Shown: positions 9,685 to 18,662 of the stretch, one piece after another
Layout of the letters: the number at the start of each line of letters is the position of its first letter
How positions within the stretch are numbered: position 1 is the first letter of the stretch
DNA from: JBJMQS01 sp045802605
GTDB taxonomy: Bacteria; Planctomycetota; Planctomycetia; Gemmatales; Gemmataceae
Assembly (NCBI GenBank): GCA_045802605.1
Contig: JBJMQS010000036.1
Location: 62,001 to 126,000, forward strand
DNA: 64,000 nt
Direction of reading: 5' to 3'
The notes under the pieces: model-generated
The model's input: the letters and a program-made list of their open reading frames with translations, nothing else
What the model was told of the DNA's origin: nothing
Databases searched by the model: none
Made by a program: the position numbers and the translations under genes

Positions 9685-10380
9685 ATGGCCGATACCATTC
9701 TCATAACCTGTCCGGGCTGCGGAAAACAGATGAAAGTGCCCGCGACTACGGCGGGCAAAAAAATTCGCTGCCCCGGCTGCAAGGGCGCGGTTCCCGTGCC
9801 TGCAGGGAAGGACAAGCCGGCCGACACACGGCTGACTACCGAGCAAACCCAAAAGCGGCTCGCGGCTCAGCGGCTGGAAGAAGAAATTGCCCGAGATCCT
9901 TACGCCGTGCAAGAAATGAGCATGGCGCCCATGTGCCCGTTCTGCGCCTTCGAGCTCGACCCGCCGGATGCCCGCATCTGCCTCAACTGTGGCTACGACA
10001 TGGTGCAGCGCGGCCGCGTGGCCTCTAAGAAGGTCTATGAACGCACTGCCGGCGATTTCGTCATGTGGCACCTGCCGACGCTCGGTTGCTTCCTCGCTAT
10101 CGTCGCAATGGTCTGCGGATTTATCTATTACCACTACTGGCTGCCCGAGGTGGTCCTCGACAGCAAAGCAGCCGCTGAGCTCGCCAAAGATCGATGGGAA
10201 TATTTGTCGCTCGAAAACGAAAATGTTCAATTTGTCGGTTTCATGTTTCACCCTGGCATTGAACTCTGGCTCGTCGTGATAGGACTCTTCCTCAGTTGGA
10301 AGTGCGGCAAGTTTGTTTTCAAACGTTTGTTCTTCCACTTCTTGCCCGAGGAGCATCTCAAGATCGACAAGGAAGAGTGA
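9685..10380 (+). CDS. zinc-ribbon membrane protein
   Basis: The 231-residue product opens with a zinc ribbon (CPGCGKQMKVPATTAGKKI, then CPGC), a motif very common at the N-terminus of planctomycete membrane proteins. A second ribbon-like pair, CPFCAFEL and CLNCGYDM, lies near residues 80-110. Two hydrophobic segments follow (about 128-150 and 190-215). The C-terminus is short and charged. ATG at 9685 gives MADTILITCPGCGKQM. Function unknown; it stands alone between a convergent glycosyltransferase and comM. Confidence 0.85.
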   Translation: MADTILITCPGCGKQMKVPATTAGKKIRCPGCKGAVPVPAGKDKPADTRLTTEQTQKRLAAQRLEEEIARDPYAVQEMSMAPMCPFCAFELDPPDARICLNCGYDMVQRGRVASKKVYERTAGDFVMWHLPTLGCFLAIVAMVCGFIYYHYWLPEVVLDSKAAAELAKDRWEYLSLENENVQFVGFMFHPGIELWLVVIGLFLSWKCGKFVFKRLFFHFLPEEHLKIDKEE

Positions 10381-10484
10381 TCAGGGCAGAGATGGCGGCA
10401 TCAGTGGCCGATATCGCAAAATCGGGTAATTTGATCGGTGCCCTTTCGACTTGACCACGGATCACTAACACTCGGCGTACGCCC

Positions 10485-11171
<687 letters not shown>

Positions 11172-11176
11172 ACGGG

Positions 11177-11353
11177 ATGGCAGCCAGGAAGTCGAAACCG
11201 GCCTTTCAATGGGTGAAGAACGCTCACCCCAAGAAACCCAAGAAAACTGACCGGATGCCGCTCAAGAGCGCTAAAGAGATCATTAACTTCTTCGACGAGC
11301 AAATAGCCAAGTCAAAAAAGTCCAGCAAACGACGAAAACGGGGCGACAACTGA
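11177..11353 (+). CDS. small basic protein
   Basis: A 58-residue frame starts with ATG at 11177, six bases after the false stop of comM. The product is highly basic (KNAHPKKPKKTDRM; SKKSSKRRKRGDN) with a central helix SAKEIINFFDEQIAKS. It is the first frame inside the left end of element 1. A nucleic-acid-binding role is plausible from charge alone. I do not recognise a family. Confidence 0.45.
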   Translation: MAARKSKPAFQWVKNAHPKKPKKTDRMPLKSAKEIINFFDEQIAKSKKSSKRRKRGDN

Positions 11354-11454
11354 AGTATTCAATTTCCGGTCAGAATCGTCGGTCGACATTGGCTGGATCA
11401 GTCAGTTGGCCCTCTCAGCGCACGGTCCGTCCGTCAAGCTGCCACCTCGACGGA

Positions 11455-11599
11455 GTAAACGCCGGCCTCCAGCAATTCGCACAGACGCGATTAACGCCGT
11501 CCCTGCGTCGAGTTTGACGGTGAAAAACGGTCGCTGGTGTCATGTCGGCTGCAGGTATTACGGGCTTTGGCGGAGAAGCAGAAGGGAGCCGGCGTTTAC
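11455..11599. repeat. widely spaced inverted repeat in a gene-free stretch
   Basis: GTAAACGCCGGC at 11455-11466 is exactly complementary to GCCGGCGTTTAC at 11588-11599, and the similarity extends a few bases outward (GGAG/CTCC-like flanks on the inner side). The stretch 11354-11656 holds no convincing gene; codon patterns in its open frames look random. The repeat could mark an end of a small element or fold as a long stem. It does not match the attC core boxes of integrons. Confidence 0.5.
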
Positions 11600-11656
11600 C
11601 ACCAAGCTAATGCATGGGCGGAGGCAATAAAGCCTTACCCAGTGCCATACTGAATG

Positions 11657-11959
11657 TCACACGTTCAACTTGTCAGGTGCGCCGGTGCGGCCACCGATTA
11701 GACCAACAAATGCGCCCGAAGTCATGATGAAAACAGTCGAGCAGGTGTCGTAGATTTTTTGTTTGGCCTTCCGTAGTTCTCCTGTAGCTGGATCGTAATC
11801 ACTGGAGGTCCAGCACATCGCAAAAAATGTCGCCAACCACATCCCACCGTTGATAAGTAGAATCCATACGAACATGCGGTTCACAACCATGACAGGAAAT
11901 GTCTGGCGCGGTGCCGGTTCATTGGATGGAGGTGGCGCGGCCGCAGGCGTGTCACTCAC
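11657..11959 (-). CDS. small two-helix membrane protein
   Basis: The 100-residue product has a proline- and alanine-rich N-terminus, a first membrane helix at about residues 26-47 (MFVWILLINGGMWLATFFAM) and a second near the C-terminus (VFIMTSGAFVGLIGG). Its start overlaps the end of the upstream gene by 8 bp, so the two are probably translated together. No family recognised. In this context it may be the membrane partner of the coiled-coil protein before it. Confidence 0.6.
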   Translation of the reverse strand: MSDTPAAAPPPSNEPAPRQTFPVMVVNRMFVWILLINGGMWLATFFAMCWTSSDYDPATGELRKAKQKIYDTCSTVFIMTSGAFVGLIGGRTGAPDKLNV

Positions 11960-12545
11960 GGTGGAGTACCTTGCCGCTTCTTAGGTCGATGACCGATACG
12001 CGAAACGGGAAACGTATCGCACTGCAAACCGCCGCGACGACAGACTTAAGGTACCCCATCGCCGGAATGTAAATCGTCCTGTAGTCGTCAATGACATCAT
12101 CAGGCACTATGAGGTCTACATTTGGAAACGATAGCCTCATTACGCGCATTTGGTCAGCTACATCGATGCAGCAGGTTTTCAAAACTCCTAAGGTTTTGAA
12201 TTTCGGGCGTTGCTTTGTTAGCGTGCAGACTCTGGCGTAAATAACTTTGCTTGTACGCAGCGATTCAACAGTGTGATTCCAAACCATTTTTATGTGCTGA
12301 TCGACTTCCCGAATTGCTGAAATGTCGGCTTTGTTTCTTAAATCTACAACTAGGCTCACAAGGACTTTGAGATCTTCGACCCCGGCCGCCCAACTCTTGT
12401 GAAGCTGATCTATCTCGTCTCGTTGTTGCACCAATGCCGCTTCTAAATTCTCAGTAACTTCGTCAAGGCGCGCTATCTGCGCTTGGGCTTCTGCTTCAAC
12501 AAGACGCATCCGCGAATTGACCATGTCGAGTGTGTCGGCAAACAT
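11952..12545 (-). CDS. coiled-coil protein of unknown function
   Basis: The product is about 197 residues from ATG 12545; a GTG at 12608 in the same frame would add 21 residues and cannot be excluded. Residues about 1-45 form a coiled coil (VEAEAQAQIARLDEVTENL). The rest is a mixed domain with conserved-looking VDLIVPDDVIDDY and a C-terminal VSVIDLRSGKVLHRE. It overlaps the following small membrane protein gene by 8 bp. No family recognised; the pair could be a two-part membrane-associated system. Confidence 0.6.
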   Translation of the reverse strand: MFADTLDMVNSRMRLVEAEAQAQIARLDEVTENLEAALVQQRDEIDQLHKSWAAGVEDLKVLVSLVVDLRNKADISAIREVDQHIKMVWNHTVESLRTSKVIYARVCTLTKQRPKFKTLGVLKTCCIDVADQMRVMRLSFPNVDLIVPDDVIDDYRTIYIPAMGYLKSVVAAVCSAIRFPFRVSVIDLRSGKVLHRE

Positions 12546-12750
12546 GTGGTACCCGAACCTAGTGACAGTGCTATCGTATCGCACGGCTTGGTGACCGCAA
12601 GCATTCACAAGCGTTCACCGTTCGTGGGCCAATTCGGAAAGCGGTATTTTCGACACAAACCCCACGTCAGTCACGCAACATGCAAACCACTCGCCTGCTC
12701 CATCGCTACCTTCCAGGCCCCGGCCTCAATCTCCGCAAGCGTGCCGTCAG

Positions 12751-13326
12751 TCATTGCGCGTTCTCAATGAACCATCGCTTGGTTCGCACGGCGCTTTCAC
12801 TGCGGCCCACTCGTCGAGCGACCTCCCGATCAGGCAGCTTGGCAATCAAAGAGAGCTCCCGCTTCGTCCACCAGCGGCCGTGATATCCGGGCTTCAAGTG
12901 TTGCGCGGTGTTCAATCGAACCGAAATCTGCCGTTTGATCTCGCGTTCCTCCGCCGTGAACTCCTTCCGCTTAATCCCTTCGGCACCGAGCTTGGCGTTC
13001 CGGCGAATCAACCGCTGACTACCAGGGTTGTTCAGCCGATCGGCTCCGAGAGCCAAACGCCAAAGCCAGACGGTCGAGCAAGAAACTCCCCACCAATAAC
13101 CAATGGCCTCGGCCGATTCAGTTCGGACTGCTCGCGCGAGTTCGTCATCCACGAGCAAACCCGACCCACCGATAGAACCGATCGCCCGGCAACGCGGCCA
13201 AGAGACCCGACCGTTCGACATCGAGGTAATGACAACTTCGGCGTCGCGATAGAGGCAAGTTGTGCGGGTGCCCTTCCGCAAACGCGGAGGCAGATAGGGG
13301 CCGGCGATAAGAACGGGCGCGGGCAT
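12751..13326 (-). CDS. planctomycete-type helix-turn-helix DNA-binding protein
   Basis: The 191-residue product starts MPAPVLIAGPYLPPRLRKGT and contains a C-terminal helix-turn-helix reading LIAKLPDREVARRVGRSESAVRTKR split by WWTKRELS before it. The order (an N-terminal beta segment, then ALGADRLNNPGSQRL, an RRNAKLGAEGIKRKE block and the final HTH) is one I recognise from many planctomycete genomes, where it occurs in many copies without known function. It may be a regulator linked to mobile elements. ATG 13326 was chosen because the longer frame upstream reads as low-complexity noise. Confidence 0.7.
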   Translation of the reverse strand: MPAPVLIAGPYLPPRLRKGTRTTCLYRDAEVVITSMSNGRVSWPRCRAIGSIGGSGLLVDDELARAVRTESAEAIGYWWGVSCSTVWLWRLALGADRLNNPGSQRLIRRNAKLGAEGIKRKEFTAEEREIKRQISVRLNTAQHLKPGYHGRWWTKRELSLIAKLPDREVARRVGRSESAVRTKRWFIENAQ

Positions 13327-13490
13327 CCTGAGATTTTTGGAACGGCCTACCGAAGCGTCCAGATAAAAACTACGTACCGACATGAATACGCGGTGCTGGT
13401 TGCCCGCAAACTCGGAACATGGACCGCATATTGAAACAAGCGCCCTGCCGGTACAGATATTGCGGCATCGTTTCGATGGAGCGTGTCCGC

Positions 13491-13787
13491 ATGACAACAT
13501 CAGAAGAAGTCAGAGCCGCATTTGACCAATCACACGCGGCCTTCGAACTCGTCAAAAAAGCATTTGCAGAAGTGACGAAGCTGTCCTCAAGTGAGTTGAC
13601 CCCTGAGCATCCGGTTTATTCGGAGTGGAAGACGGCAGACGACCAATATGTGCAGGCTCTTGCCCGGTATCAAGAACTGCTTAGCCAGCGCGACCGCGAA
13701 CTACGCCGACAAAAGCCGCGATTCCAGGGCTTGCGTGCTACGGATATCGAGATGCCTACTTCGGCGTGGGGCGCATTTCAAACGTGA
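13491..13787 (+). CDS. hypothetical helical protein
   Basis: The 98-residue product from ATG 13491 is almost all helical and charged, with a first helix EEVRAAFDQSHAAFELVKKAF and a second around YVQALARYQELLSQRDREL. No cysteine, signal or membrane segment is present. Its 3' end overlaps the convergent XRE regulator gene by 32 bp. An in-frame ATG at 13476 would add five residues. Function unknown. Confidence 0.45.
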   Translation: MTTSEEVRAAFDQSHAAFELVKKAFAEVTKLSSSELTPEHPVYSEWKTADDQYVQALARYQELLSQRDRELRRQKPRFQGLRATDIEMPTSAWGAFQT

Positions 13788-14001
13788 TCGGGCTTCCGAC
13801 CGGGTGAAGCAATACCTCGCAATCAACTCCGATCGCTTTCGCAAGCGCCCACAACGCACTGACTGAAGGCTGGCGTGTGTTACTTATCCAGCGCGTGATA
13901 TTCGAAGGCGAAATCTCAGCCTTGTCGGCGACTTCCTTCTTGGTCAGGCCCGAGCGGTCAATGACCTCGGCCAGGCGCGCACCATTCCAGATATGTTTCA
14001 T
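13756..14001 (-). CDS. XRE-family transcriptional regulator
   Basis: An 81-residue protein made of one Cro/CI-type helix-turn-helix: LAEVIDRSGLTKKEVADKA, then EISPSNITRWISNTRQPSV and the supporting helix ALWALAKAIGVD. The length fits a single-domain repressor. ATG 14001 gives MKHIWNGARLAEVI; longer forms would extend into the promoter of the divergent gene at 14120. Likely a local regulator of element 1, acting on the 120-bp divergent interval. Confidence 0.75.
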   Translation of the reverse strand: MKHIWNGARLAEVIDRSGLTKKEVADKAEISPSNITRWISNTRQPSVSALWALAKAIGVDCEVLLHPVGSPITFEMRPTPK

Positions 14002-14119
14002 CGCATGACCCAGGGCCGCAATTTTGAGACACGCGGGGCGAATCCCCAGGGATGAAACTATCACTTGCATTCGCATACCGACATGGCAACAGCCTTCAGG
14101 CCGTGGCCAAACTCGTGCT

Positions 14120-14350
14120 ATGGAAGGCGTTCTCAAGCGGCATTCGGCCAATTGCTGGCGGGGTGAACTGGGCGGCTATCGCATCGAGGTGGCGAAGCTC
14201 AGCAGCGGGTGGACGTGCTGGATCTTCGCCACGGCGAATAACACGACGGCATATACCCGGCTTGTGCTGACCGGTGATTCGATTGCTGACGTTGCTCGGA
14301 AGGCGCGGGAGTGGATCGAAGAAGAATTCACTAAACCTCAGAAGCTATGA
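14120..14350 (+). CDS. hypothetical small protein
   Basis: The 76-residue product starts with ATG 14120 (MEGVLKRHSANCWRGELGG) and reads as a small beta-rich domain, YRIEVAKLSSGWTCWIF, then a helix DSIADVARKAREWIEEEF. The pattern is like small element-encoded proteins that score as one alpha/beta domain. It is transcribed away from the XRE gene and ends 5 bp inside the convergent protease gene. No function assigned. Confidence 0.45.
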   Translation: MEGVLKRHSANCWRGELGGYRIEVAKLSSGWTCWIFATANNTTAYTRLVLTGDSIADVARKAREWIEEEFTKPQKL

Positions 14351-15169
14351 GGGCTTGTTGGGTGCTCTCAGTCGCGGGCGTCGCTTTGTTTCAATCAGGT
14401 TGTGTCGCTGAAGATATTCTCGAATCGTAACTCCTAGCATTTCAAACCTAATGTCTGCGACGGCTGCACATGGCACAGCGATGCCATAGTTCACTATCTG
14501 CGACCTAATTAGCGTGTTTTTCGATGTGCCGTCGTCTTCCACCTCCTTCTCGATTCTCATTTGGAACGCCGTTTCCTTTGTCCCTATGGCAAATCCGATT
14601 ATCGAGCCGAAGTTAGGACCTTTGCGGTTTTGCAGGTGAACACTGGCGCCTGACATTCCCTTGGGTACGGCGCAAGATAGCTCATAGCAGAAAACGGGTG
14701 GCCCATCTGGACTAAGTCGATGCGGAAGCATTGTAACGATGTGGCCTTTGTAGCCGCGGACACCGTAGACCCCAAACTCTCTGGCACTTAAGGCGTGTGG
14801 ATGCCCGACTAGTAGTACGTCGGTAAGTACCGGCGCGCGTTCATGAAGGGACCATTTCGAACGCCATAAATTGGAGTGTTTCGCGGCAATGTCAATTTCA
14901 ACTCGAAAAATACCAAAGTCAAAATCGGTATTTCGTTCGAACTGCACGATGGAATACGAAGTTGCTGGCGCAGGCCCCGCCTCACTGCTGCCAGTAGGGA
15001 TCAATACGCGAAACGATTCAGGTTTAGGAACTTCCTCCAGACAATGACCTGCGGTGACAAAAAACCCATCGCCCAGATAGCACGCCGTCCCTAATTCTCG
15101 CAGCGCCATGTGACGCCCATCGGCCTGGCGTGAGCTCTCCATAATCGACATCGTTAAGACATAAGACAT
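14345..15169 (-). CDS. trypsin-like serine protease domain protein
   Basis: The 274-residue product carries the catalytic triad pattern of chymotrypsin-fold peptidases: His42 in FFVTAGHCL, an Asp at 82 or 84 in NTDFDFGIFRV, and Ser173 in PKGMSGASV. There is no signal peptide or membrane segment, so it should be cytoplasmic. The C-terminal part (from about 200) is a short variable extension. Cytoplasmic trypsin-like proteases in mobile elements are often effectors or processing modules in conflict systems (family knowledge); no partner NTPase is visible next to it, so the role stays open. Confidence 0.8.
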   Translation of the reverse strand: MSYVLTMSIMESSRQADGRHMALRELGTACYLGDGFFVTAGHCLEEVPKPESFRVLIPTGSSEAGPAPATSYSIVQFERNTDFDFGIFRVEIDIAAKHSNLWRSKWSLHERAPVLTDVLLVGHPHALSAREFGVYGVRGYKGHIVTMLPHRLSPDGPPVFCYELSCAVPKGMSGASVHLQNRKGPNFGSIIGFAIGTKETAFQMRIEKEVEDDGTSKNTLIRSQIVNYGIAVPCAAVADIRFEMLGVTIREYLQRHNLIETKRRPRLRAPNKPS

Positions 15170-15238
15170 GTTGGTGTTCCGGAGGTGAAATCAAACCACC
15201 GGATAGGGTTTTATCAGACTGGAAAATGTAGAAAAAGA

Positions 15239-15270
15239 CCCGGGCGCAGCTTTCATCTGCCGCACCCGGG
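15239..15270 (-). terminator. rho-independent terminator
   Basis: CCCGGG arms with an inner GCAG/CTGC pair form a hairpin; on the minus strand it is followed by TCTTTTTC. It has the same design as the hairpin at 16171-16201. No minus-strand gene ends directly before it now, which suggests a deleted gene between the two. Confidence 0.65.
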
Positions 15271-15451
15271 CCTCGGAATGGGCTTCCTAGTTCCCTCGCT
15301 AGTTTTAGGGGAGCGTTCCTTTCTGTTGGAGAACTTCAAAACTCTCAGCGCACTATGCGCCGAGTAGATCGCTAGCTACCGCAACCGCCAGGAACCCGGT
15401 AGCCGATGCCCGTTGCATGGGCCGGAAGTTGCGCTTCGGGGAGGGAGTGAG

Positions 15452-16219
15452 ATGCTTGCTGCGCTGGTGGAATCGCCCGGATTGACAGTCGCTGAACTCA
15501 TTGCGCGATACCTCGAACACTGCGAAACCAAGCCGCTCGACAAGCACAACCACTTTCAGAATGCGCGACGGCTGAGGCTCTTTTGCGTCTCCCATGGAAG
15601 CCTATCGGCAGTCGGGCTCAGCCTTTCCCAAATCACACTTTGGGTTGATTCGCATCCACAGTGGCGAAGCCCGGTGAATCGAAAGAACATCGCTCAGTCG
15701 ATCCGCACCGCGTTCAAATGGGCATTGGATCAAAAGCACATCGCGGAGAACCCTCTTCACGTCGAGAACCGCCCGCGACGCGTGTTCTTGATTCCGGGCG
15801 AGCCGTTATGTCGGCATTGCCAAATTGGGCGGGTGCACCGGCCCAAGGGTTTGTGCTTCAAATGTTATTACACTCCTGGGGTGCCAGAACTGTACCCTTC
15901 GACGAGCAAATGGGCACACCGTGGCGTCCCAAATTTCACGGGCACTCGACCACTCCCCGAATTTAAGACTGCGGCCGAGCCGGGTTCGCCGGAAAAGGTC
16001 GAGATTCTGATTCAACGCGCCGCCCAACATCTTCAGCTTTGGCATCCCGACGATCCGACAATTCCGCCCGACTGCATCAGCAATGGTCCCGCTCCCAAGA
16101 ACGTCCATCTTGGTCTACGATATGTGCCGGCTTGGATGATGTCGTTTGAATGTCGAGGAGTGAAAAAGCACACGGGCGGCGCTCCTGATGCGCCACCCGT
16201 GGCGAGCCATGCGGCTTAA
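15452..16219 (+). pseudogene. tyrosine recombinase remnant (core-binding domain only)
   Basis: The 255-codon frame starts at ATG 15452 behind GGGGAGGGAG. Residues about 10-105 match the N-terminal SAM-like core-binding domain of phage integrases (LTVAELIARYLEHCE; NIAQSIRTAFKWALDQKHIAENP). After NPLHVENRPRR the expected catalytic domain with the R-H-R-Y residues does not follow. Instead a small CxxC zinc-knuckle region (LCRHCQIGRV; LCFKCYYTPG) appears. It therefore looks like an integrase core-binding domain joined to an unrelated zinc-knuckle region, not an active recombinase. It may still bind DNA. Confidence 0.55.
16171..16201 (-). terminator. rho-independent terminator of the 16.2-17.8 kb operon
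   Basis: CACGGG-C-GGCGC and GCGCC-A-CCCGTG form a strong stem; on the minus strand it is followed by GCTTTTTC. It lies 15 bp downstream of the last gene of the minus-strand operon (ends 16216) and overlaps the 3' end of the opposite-strand integrase remnant. Confidence 0.8.
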
Positions 16220-16557
16220 GGCAGGCGATAGGGTCCCTTGCGGCCGACGCGAATCAATCGACCTTCGCGCACATGCCGGGCTAGTGCGTGATCGACCGTG
16301 CTAGTCCCATGGTCGTCCAACGCCTGCCTAACTTGCTGCCGCGTCAACTCACTGTCAGGCTGGAACAATGCCAGCGTGTCCCTTTCGGCGGCGCTCAGGC
16401 TGTCCGGGTCAGAGAGCGGGGCCACGTTCGGCCCCGCGAGAGGCACCGCGACGATTCGCCCGGTCCTTGAGTCCTGCCAGCGCAGCCGTCCCCAGACATG
16501 CTCCAAGCCCGATAAGCTCTCGACGGCACCGAGGAATGCTCGCTGTTCGTCGGTCAT
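16216..16557 (-). CDS. small winged-helix-like protein
   Basis: A 113-residue protein, the last gene of an element-1 operon. The C-terminal half (LTRQQVRQALDDHGTSTVD, then ALARHVREGRLIRVGRKGPY) has the helix, helix, wing pattern of a winged-helix DNA-binding domain. ATG 16557 overlaps the end of the upstream gene by 4 bp (ATGA), so translation is coupled. A terminator follows at once. Possible local regulator. Confidence 0.6.
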   Translation of the reverse strand: MTDEQRAFLGAVESLSGLEHVWGRLRWQDSRTGRIVAVPLAGPNVAPLSDPDSLSAAERDTLALFQPDSELTRQQVRQALDDHGTSTVDHALARHVREGRLIRVGRKGPYRLP

Positions 16558-17012
16558 GAGCAGACCTCCCACAACCGAACATCCCGCAAGGGCAGACCGT
16601 GCCGGTTCGGATCGTAGGAGAGTTCACCGCACAGAACCAACGAGGCTCGCGAGCGGAATACGTCGGCCCTCTCGGCGCGGAATTGGGCTAACCAGGCATC
16701 GACGGTGCGAATCTCCGGCGCGAGGATCGCCATGGCCCGGCGCTCTTGGTTGTGCATGTAAGCTCGGGTCACGATCTGCCCGTGCACACCGCGAAATATC
16801 GCGTCCGTGGCGATGTCCCCGAGCGTTCGGCCTTTCAGCCGTTCCTCAATCAATCGCTTCTGGCGGTCACTGAGGGGCGCTAGGTCAATCTGCGCTTGCA
16901 AGTCAGCGGGCACGACGTTGTCACTGGGCGCGGCTGAGGGATCGCACCAGTCGCCGATAGTCTGGGTGTCTATCAGTCGGCGCAGAAGTTCGGCGCGGGA
17001 GTTATGACACAT
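16554..17012 (-). CDS. hypothetical element protein, 152 aa
   Basis: The product starts MCHNSRAELLRRLIDTQTIG, overlaps the upstream SWIM gene by 11 bp and the downstream gene by 4 bp. A stretch DRQKRLIEERLKGRTLGDIA resembles the helix-turn-helix of sigma-70 region 4 or a LuxR-type HTH, then THE pattern is lost. I see no sigma region 2. The product is probably a DNA-binding accessory protein of the element. Confidence 0.55.
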   Translation of the reverse strand: MCHNSRAELLRRLIDTQTIGDWCDPSAAPSDNVVPADLQAQIDLAPLSDRQKRLIEERLKGRTLGDIATDAIFRGVHGQIVTRAYMHNQERRAMAILAPEIRTVDAWLAQFRAERADVFRSRASLVLCGELSYDPNRHGLPLRDVRLWEVCS

Positions 17013-17358
17013 GGCATCCTCCCAGCGCGTTCAAAACGTCGATGAGGCCATACGCTGCGCGGATCACGGTAACGTGCTTGCAGGTGCGCTCGCGATAGAC
17101 CGCATCCGGGCAATCGCACTCTAAACCCGTCTCAGGGTTCGGCACGATTTGGTACTGCGTCTGGTCAGTCTTGGTGAGTTGCCAGAGACGGTCACCGCTG
17201 CCGTCCTGGTGAGTGAACATCACCTCGCGGACGCGGTAGACCGTCTGGCCGATGCGGATGTAGCCGGTCGAGGTGTTGTTGTTGGCATCGTAACTGGGCC
17301 GAAAGACCCAATGCCAATCTGGGAGAACGGGGAGCGGACGATTGACTAAAACACTCAT
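17002..17358 (-). CDS. SWIM zinc-finger protein
   Basis: The 118-residue product ends with a SWIM motif (CxCxnCxH): CDCPDAVYRERTCKHVTVI. SWIM fingers bind DNA or proteins and are found next to helicases, ligases and transposases. The N-terminal part is a small beta-rich domain (YRVREVMFTHQDGSGDRLW). ATG 17358 has GAGGAG nine bases upstream and beats longer in-frame starts. A second SWIM domain occurs in the DNA ligase at 60.5 kb of the other element. Confidence 0.72.
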   Translation of the reverse strand: MSVLVNRPLPVLPDWHWVFRPSYDANNNTSTGYIRIGQTVYRVREVMFTHQDGSGDRLWQLTKTDQTQYQIVPNPETGLECDCPDAVYRERTCKHVTVIRAAYGLIDVLNALGGCHVS

Positions 17359-17502
17359 TGGAGACTCCTCTAACCAGGGGTTTCCCACGAGGCCGGGAGT
17401 GTTCGTAGCACTCGCCGGCCTCACCATTTCATCCCGGCACCATGCCGGGAAATCACTCAAAAATGCAAAGTCCGAAGCAAGCTGCGGACATTCAAAAAAC
17501 GA

Positions 17503-17706
17503 TCACTTTTCCTCGACATGGGGCACTGTCAAACGGCCGTGCCCACGAGGGCAGCACAGATAGCCCGATGGCGTGATCGCTAAATAGTCCCCGCACTCGG
17601 GGCATCGCTGGTCGCTGTCCGGACATTCGCGCTCGTCGAATAGCTCGGGCTGCACCGTCGAGGTGCGAGCGAACATCGGCGAATAGAGATCGGGTTGAGT
17701 AAACAT
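17503..17706 (-). CDS. small zinc-ribbon protein
   Basis: The 67-residue product has a C-terminal CxxC pair (CPECGDYLAITPSGYLCC) forming a zinc ribbon. Its ATG at 17706 overlaps the stop of the upstream 44-codon frame (ATGA), so the two are coupled. It belongs to a run of tiny genes on the minus strand of element 1. Function unknown. Confidence 0.55.
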   Translation of the reverse strand: MFTQPDLYSPMFARTSTVQPELFDERECPDSDQRCPECGDYLAITPSGYLCCPRGHGRLTVPHVEEK

Positions 17707-17840
17707 CAGTCTTGCACCCACTCCGGCCCAAACAAGTGCCAGAGAATGGGGGCATACTCGGTCGATAGCTCATTCGAGCAGGTGAGCAAGACATCATTGC
17801 CGGTGAGTAAGACGCCTTCGATGGTGACGAGATCGTTCAT
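17706..17840 (-). CDS. very small protein, 44 aa
   Basis: A 44-codon frame from ATG 17840 encodes MNDLVTIEGVLLTGNDVLL with a C-terminal YAPILWHLFGPEWVQD. AGGAG lies seven bases upstream of the start, and the stop overlaps the start of the zinc-ribbon gene. Spacing and the ribosome binding site argue that it is real. The 213 bp upstream (17841-18053) hold no gene and probably the operon promoter. Confidence 0.5.
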   Translation of the reverse strand: MNDLVTIEGVLLTGNDVLLTCSNELSTEYAPILWHLFGPEWVQD

Positions 17841-18053
17841 GATGCACTCCTGAGAGCGGGCGACTGCCCAGGGGTGCTGTCAAGCAGATGGGACCCATGC
17901 GGGGCGATCTGTCGGAAACCGAACCAGACCCTCCCCCTCGCGCGAGAGGTACCGGTACCTGTTAACCTGCGTTCTCGGGCACTTCAAAAATGACGGGATA
18001 CAATTCGATGGGTCGAACTCGCCCAAGCGTTCGGGTCACAAGAGCGGTCAGGC

Positions 18054-18380
18054 ATGTCAAAAACACGCCTACGACGGTTCGCGGTGGTCGCATTGGTCGG
18101 GGCTATAGCGATCTGGGCTTTGGGTTGGTTGCATTACGAGCGATTGCCGACAACAGCCGATGTCGAAAAGAACATTACGATTGGCATGTCGCGGGCTGAC
18201 GCACGAGCATTCCTCGGCACGCCTCTGACTGACCACGAAACGTCAGGATTGTGGCAACTCAGGGATGGCCGAGTGGCCGTATTTTTCGACGAGAACGACC
18301 GCGTCCGCTCATTCCTTGCCGTACCTTGGACCCAATGGGACCTATTCAGACAAAGAGTTAAAGACCTTACTGGATTTTGA
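18054..18380 (+). CDS. small membrane-anchored protein with SmpA/OmlA-like domain
   Basis: The 108-residue protein has one N-terminal hydrophobic helix (FAVVALVGAIAIWALGWL) and an outer domain with VEKNITIGMSRADARAFLG, the start pattern of SmpA/OmlA/BamE-like folds (small beta-helix domains). It then shows VAVFFDENDRVRSF. ATG 18054 gives a basic start before the helix. The gene has no partner nearby; function unknown. Confidence 0.6.
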   Translation: MSKTRLRRFAVVALVGAIAIWALGWLHYERLPTTADVEKNITIGMSRADARAFLGTPLTDHETSGLWQLRDGRVAVFFDENDRVRSFLAVPWTQWDLFRQRVKDLTGF

Positions 18381-18404
18381 CCGGATCAACACACTAATGA
18401 CCCA

Positions 18405-18661
18405 CTACCAGAATAACTTAGCGATTTGCTCGTCCGTTCCATCCAGGCCTTCGCCAGAGTCCTCAACAAAGAATGAGACTTCGTCGCCATCGACTTTGAG
18501 CAAACCGAACCGGACATTGCCCGCCGCGTCTAAGGCGTTGTCGCATAGTTCCTTCGCAACGACCTTGGGAAGTTGTTTGAAGGGAACGCCGGCCTTCATC
18601 GAGATCCTATTGCGGTCTCGGAAGTCCATCCAATCGTCGCGTCGAAAGGACAGCGCGTGAC
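18405..18661 (-). pseudogene. GHKL ATPase fragment (topoisomerase VI B/MORC-like N-terminus)
   Basis: The frame encodes RHALSFRRDDWMDFRDRNR, then the Bergerat N-box region QLPKVVAKELCDNALDAAG and the G1-like motif VEDSGEGLDG, and stops after KLFW. The N and G1 boxes are intact but the G2 box and the rest of the ATPase are missing; an upstream start is not visible. It begins a few bases after the premature end of the truncated serine recombinase at 18663, so both ends seem to be cut by rearrangement. ATG 18629 is the first in-frame ATG. Confidence 0.65.
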
Positions 18662-18662
18662 G

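Noticed and set aside
11455..11599. Possible integron attC site
   Set aside because: The inverted arms lack the expected core boxes (GTTRRRY and its partner) and there is no integron integrase.
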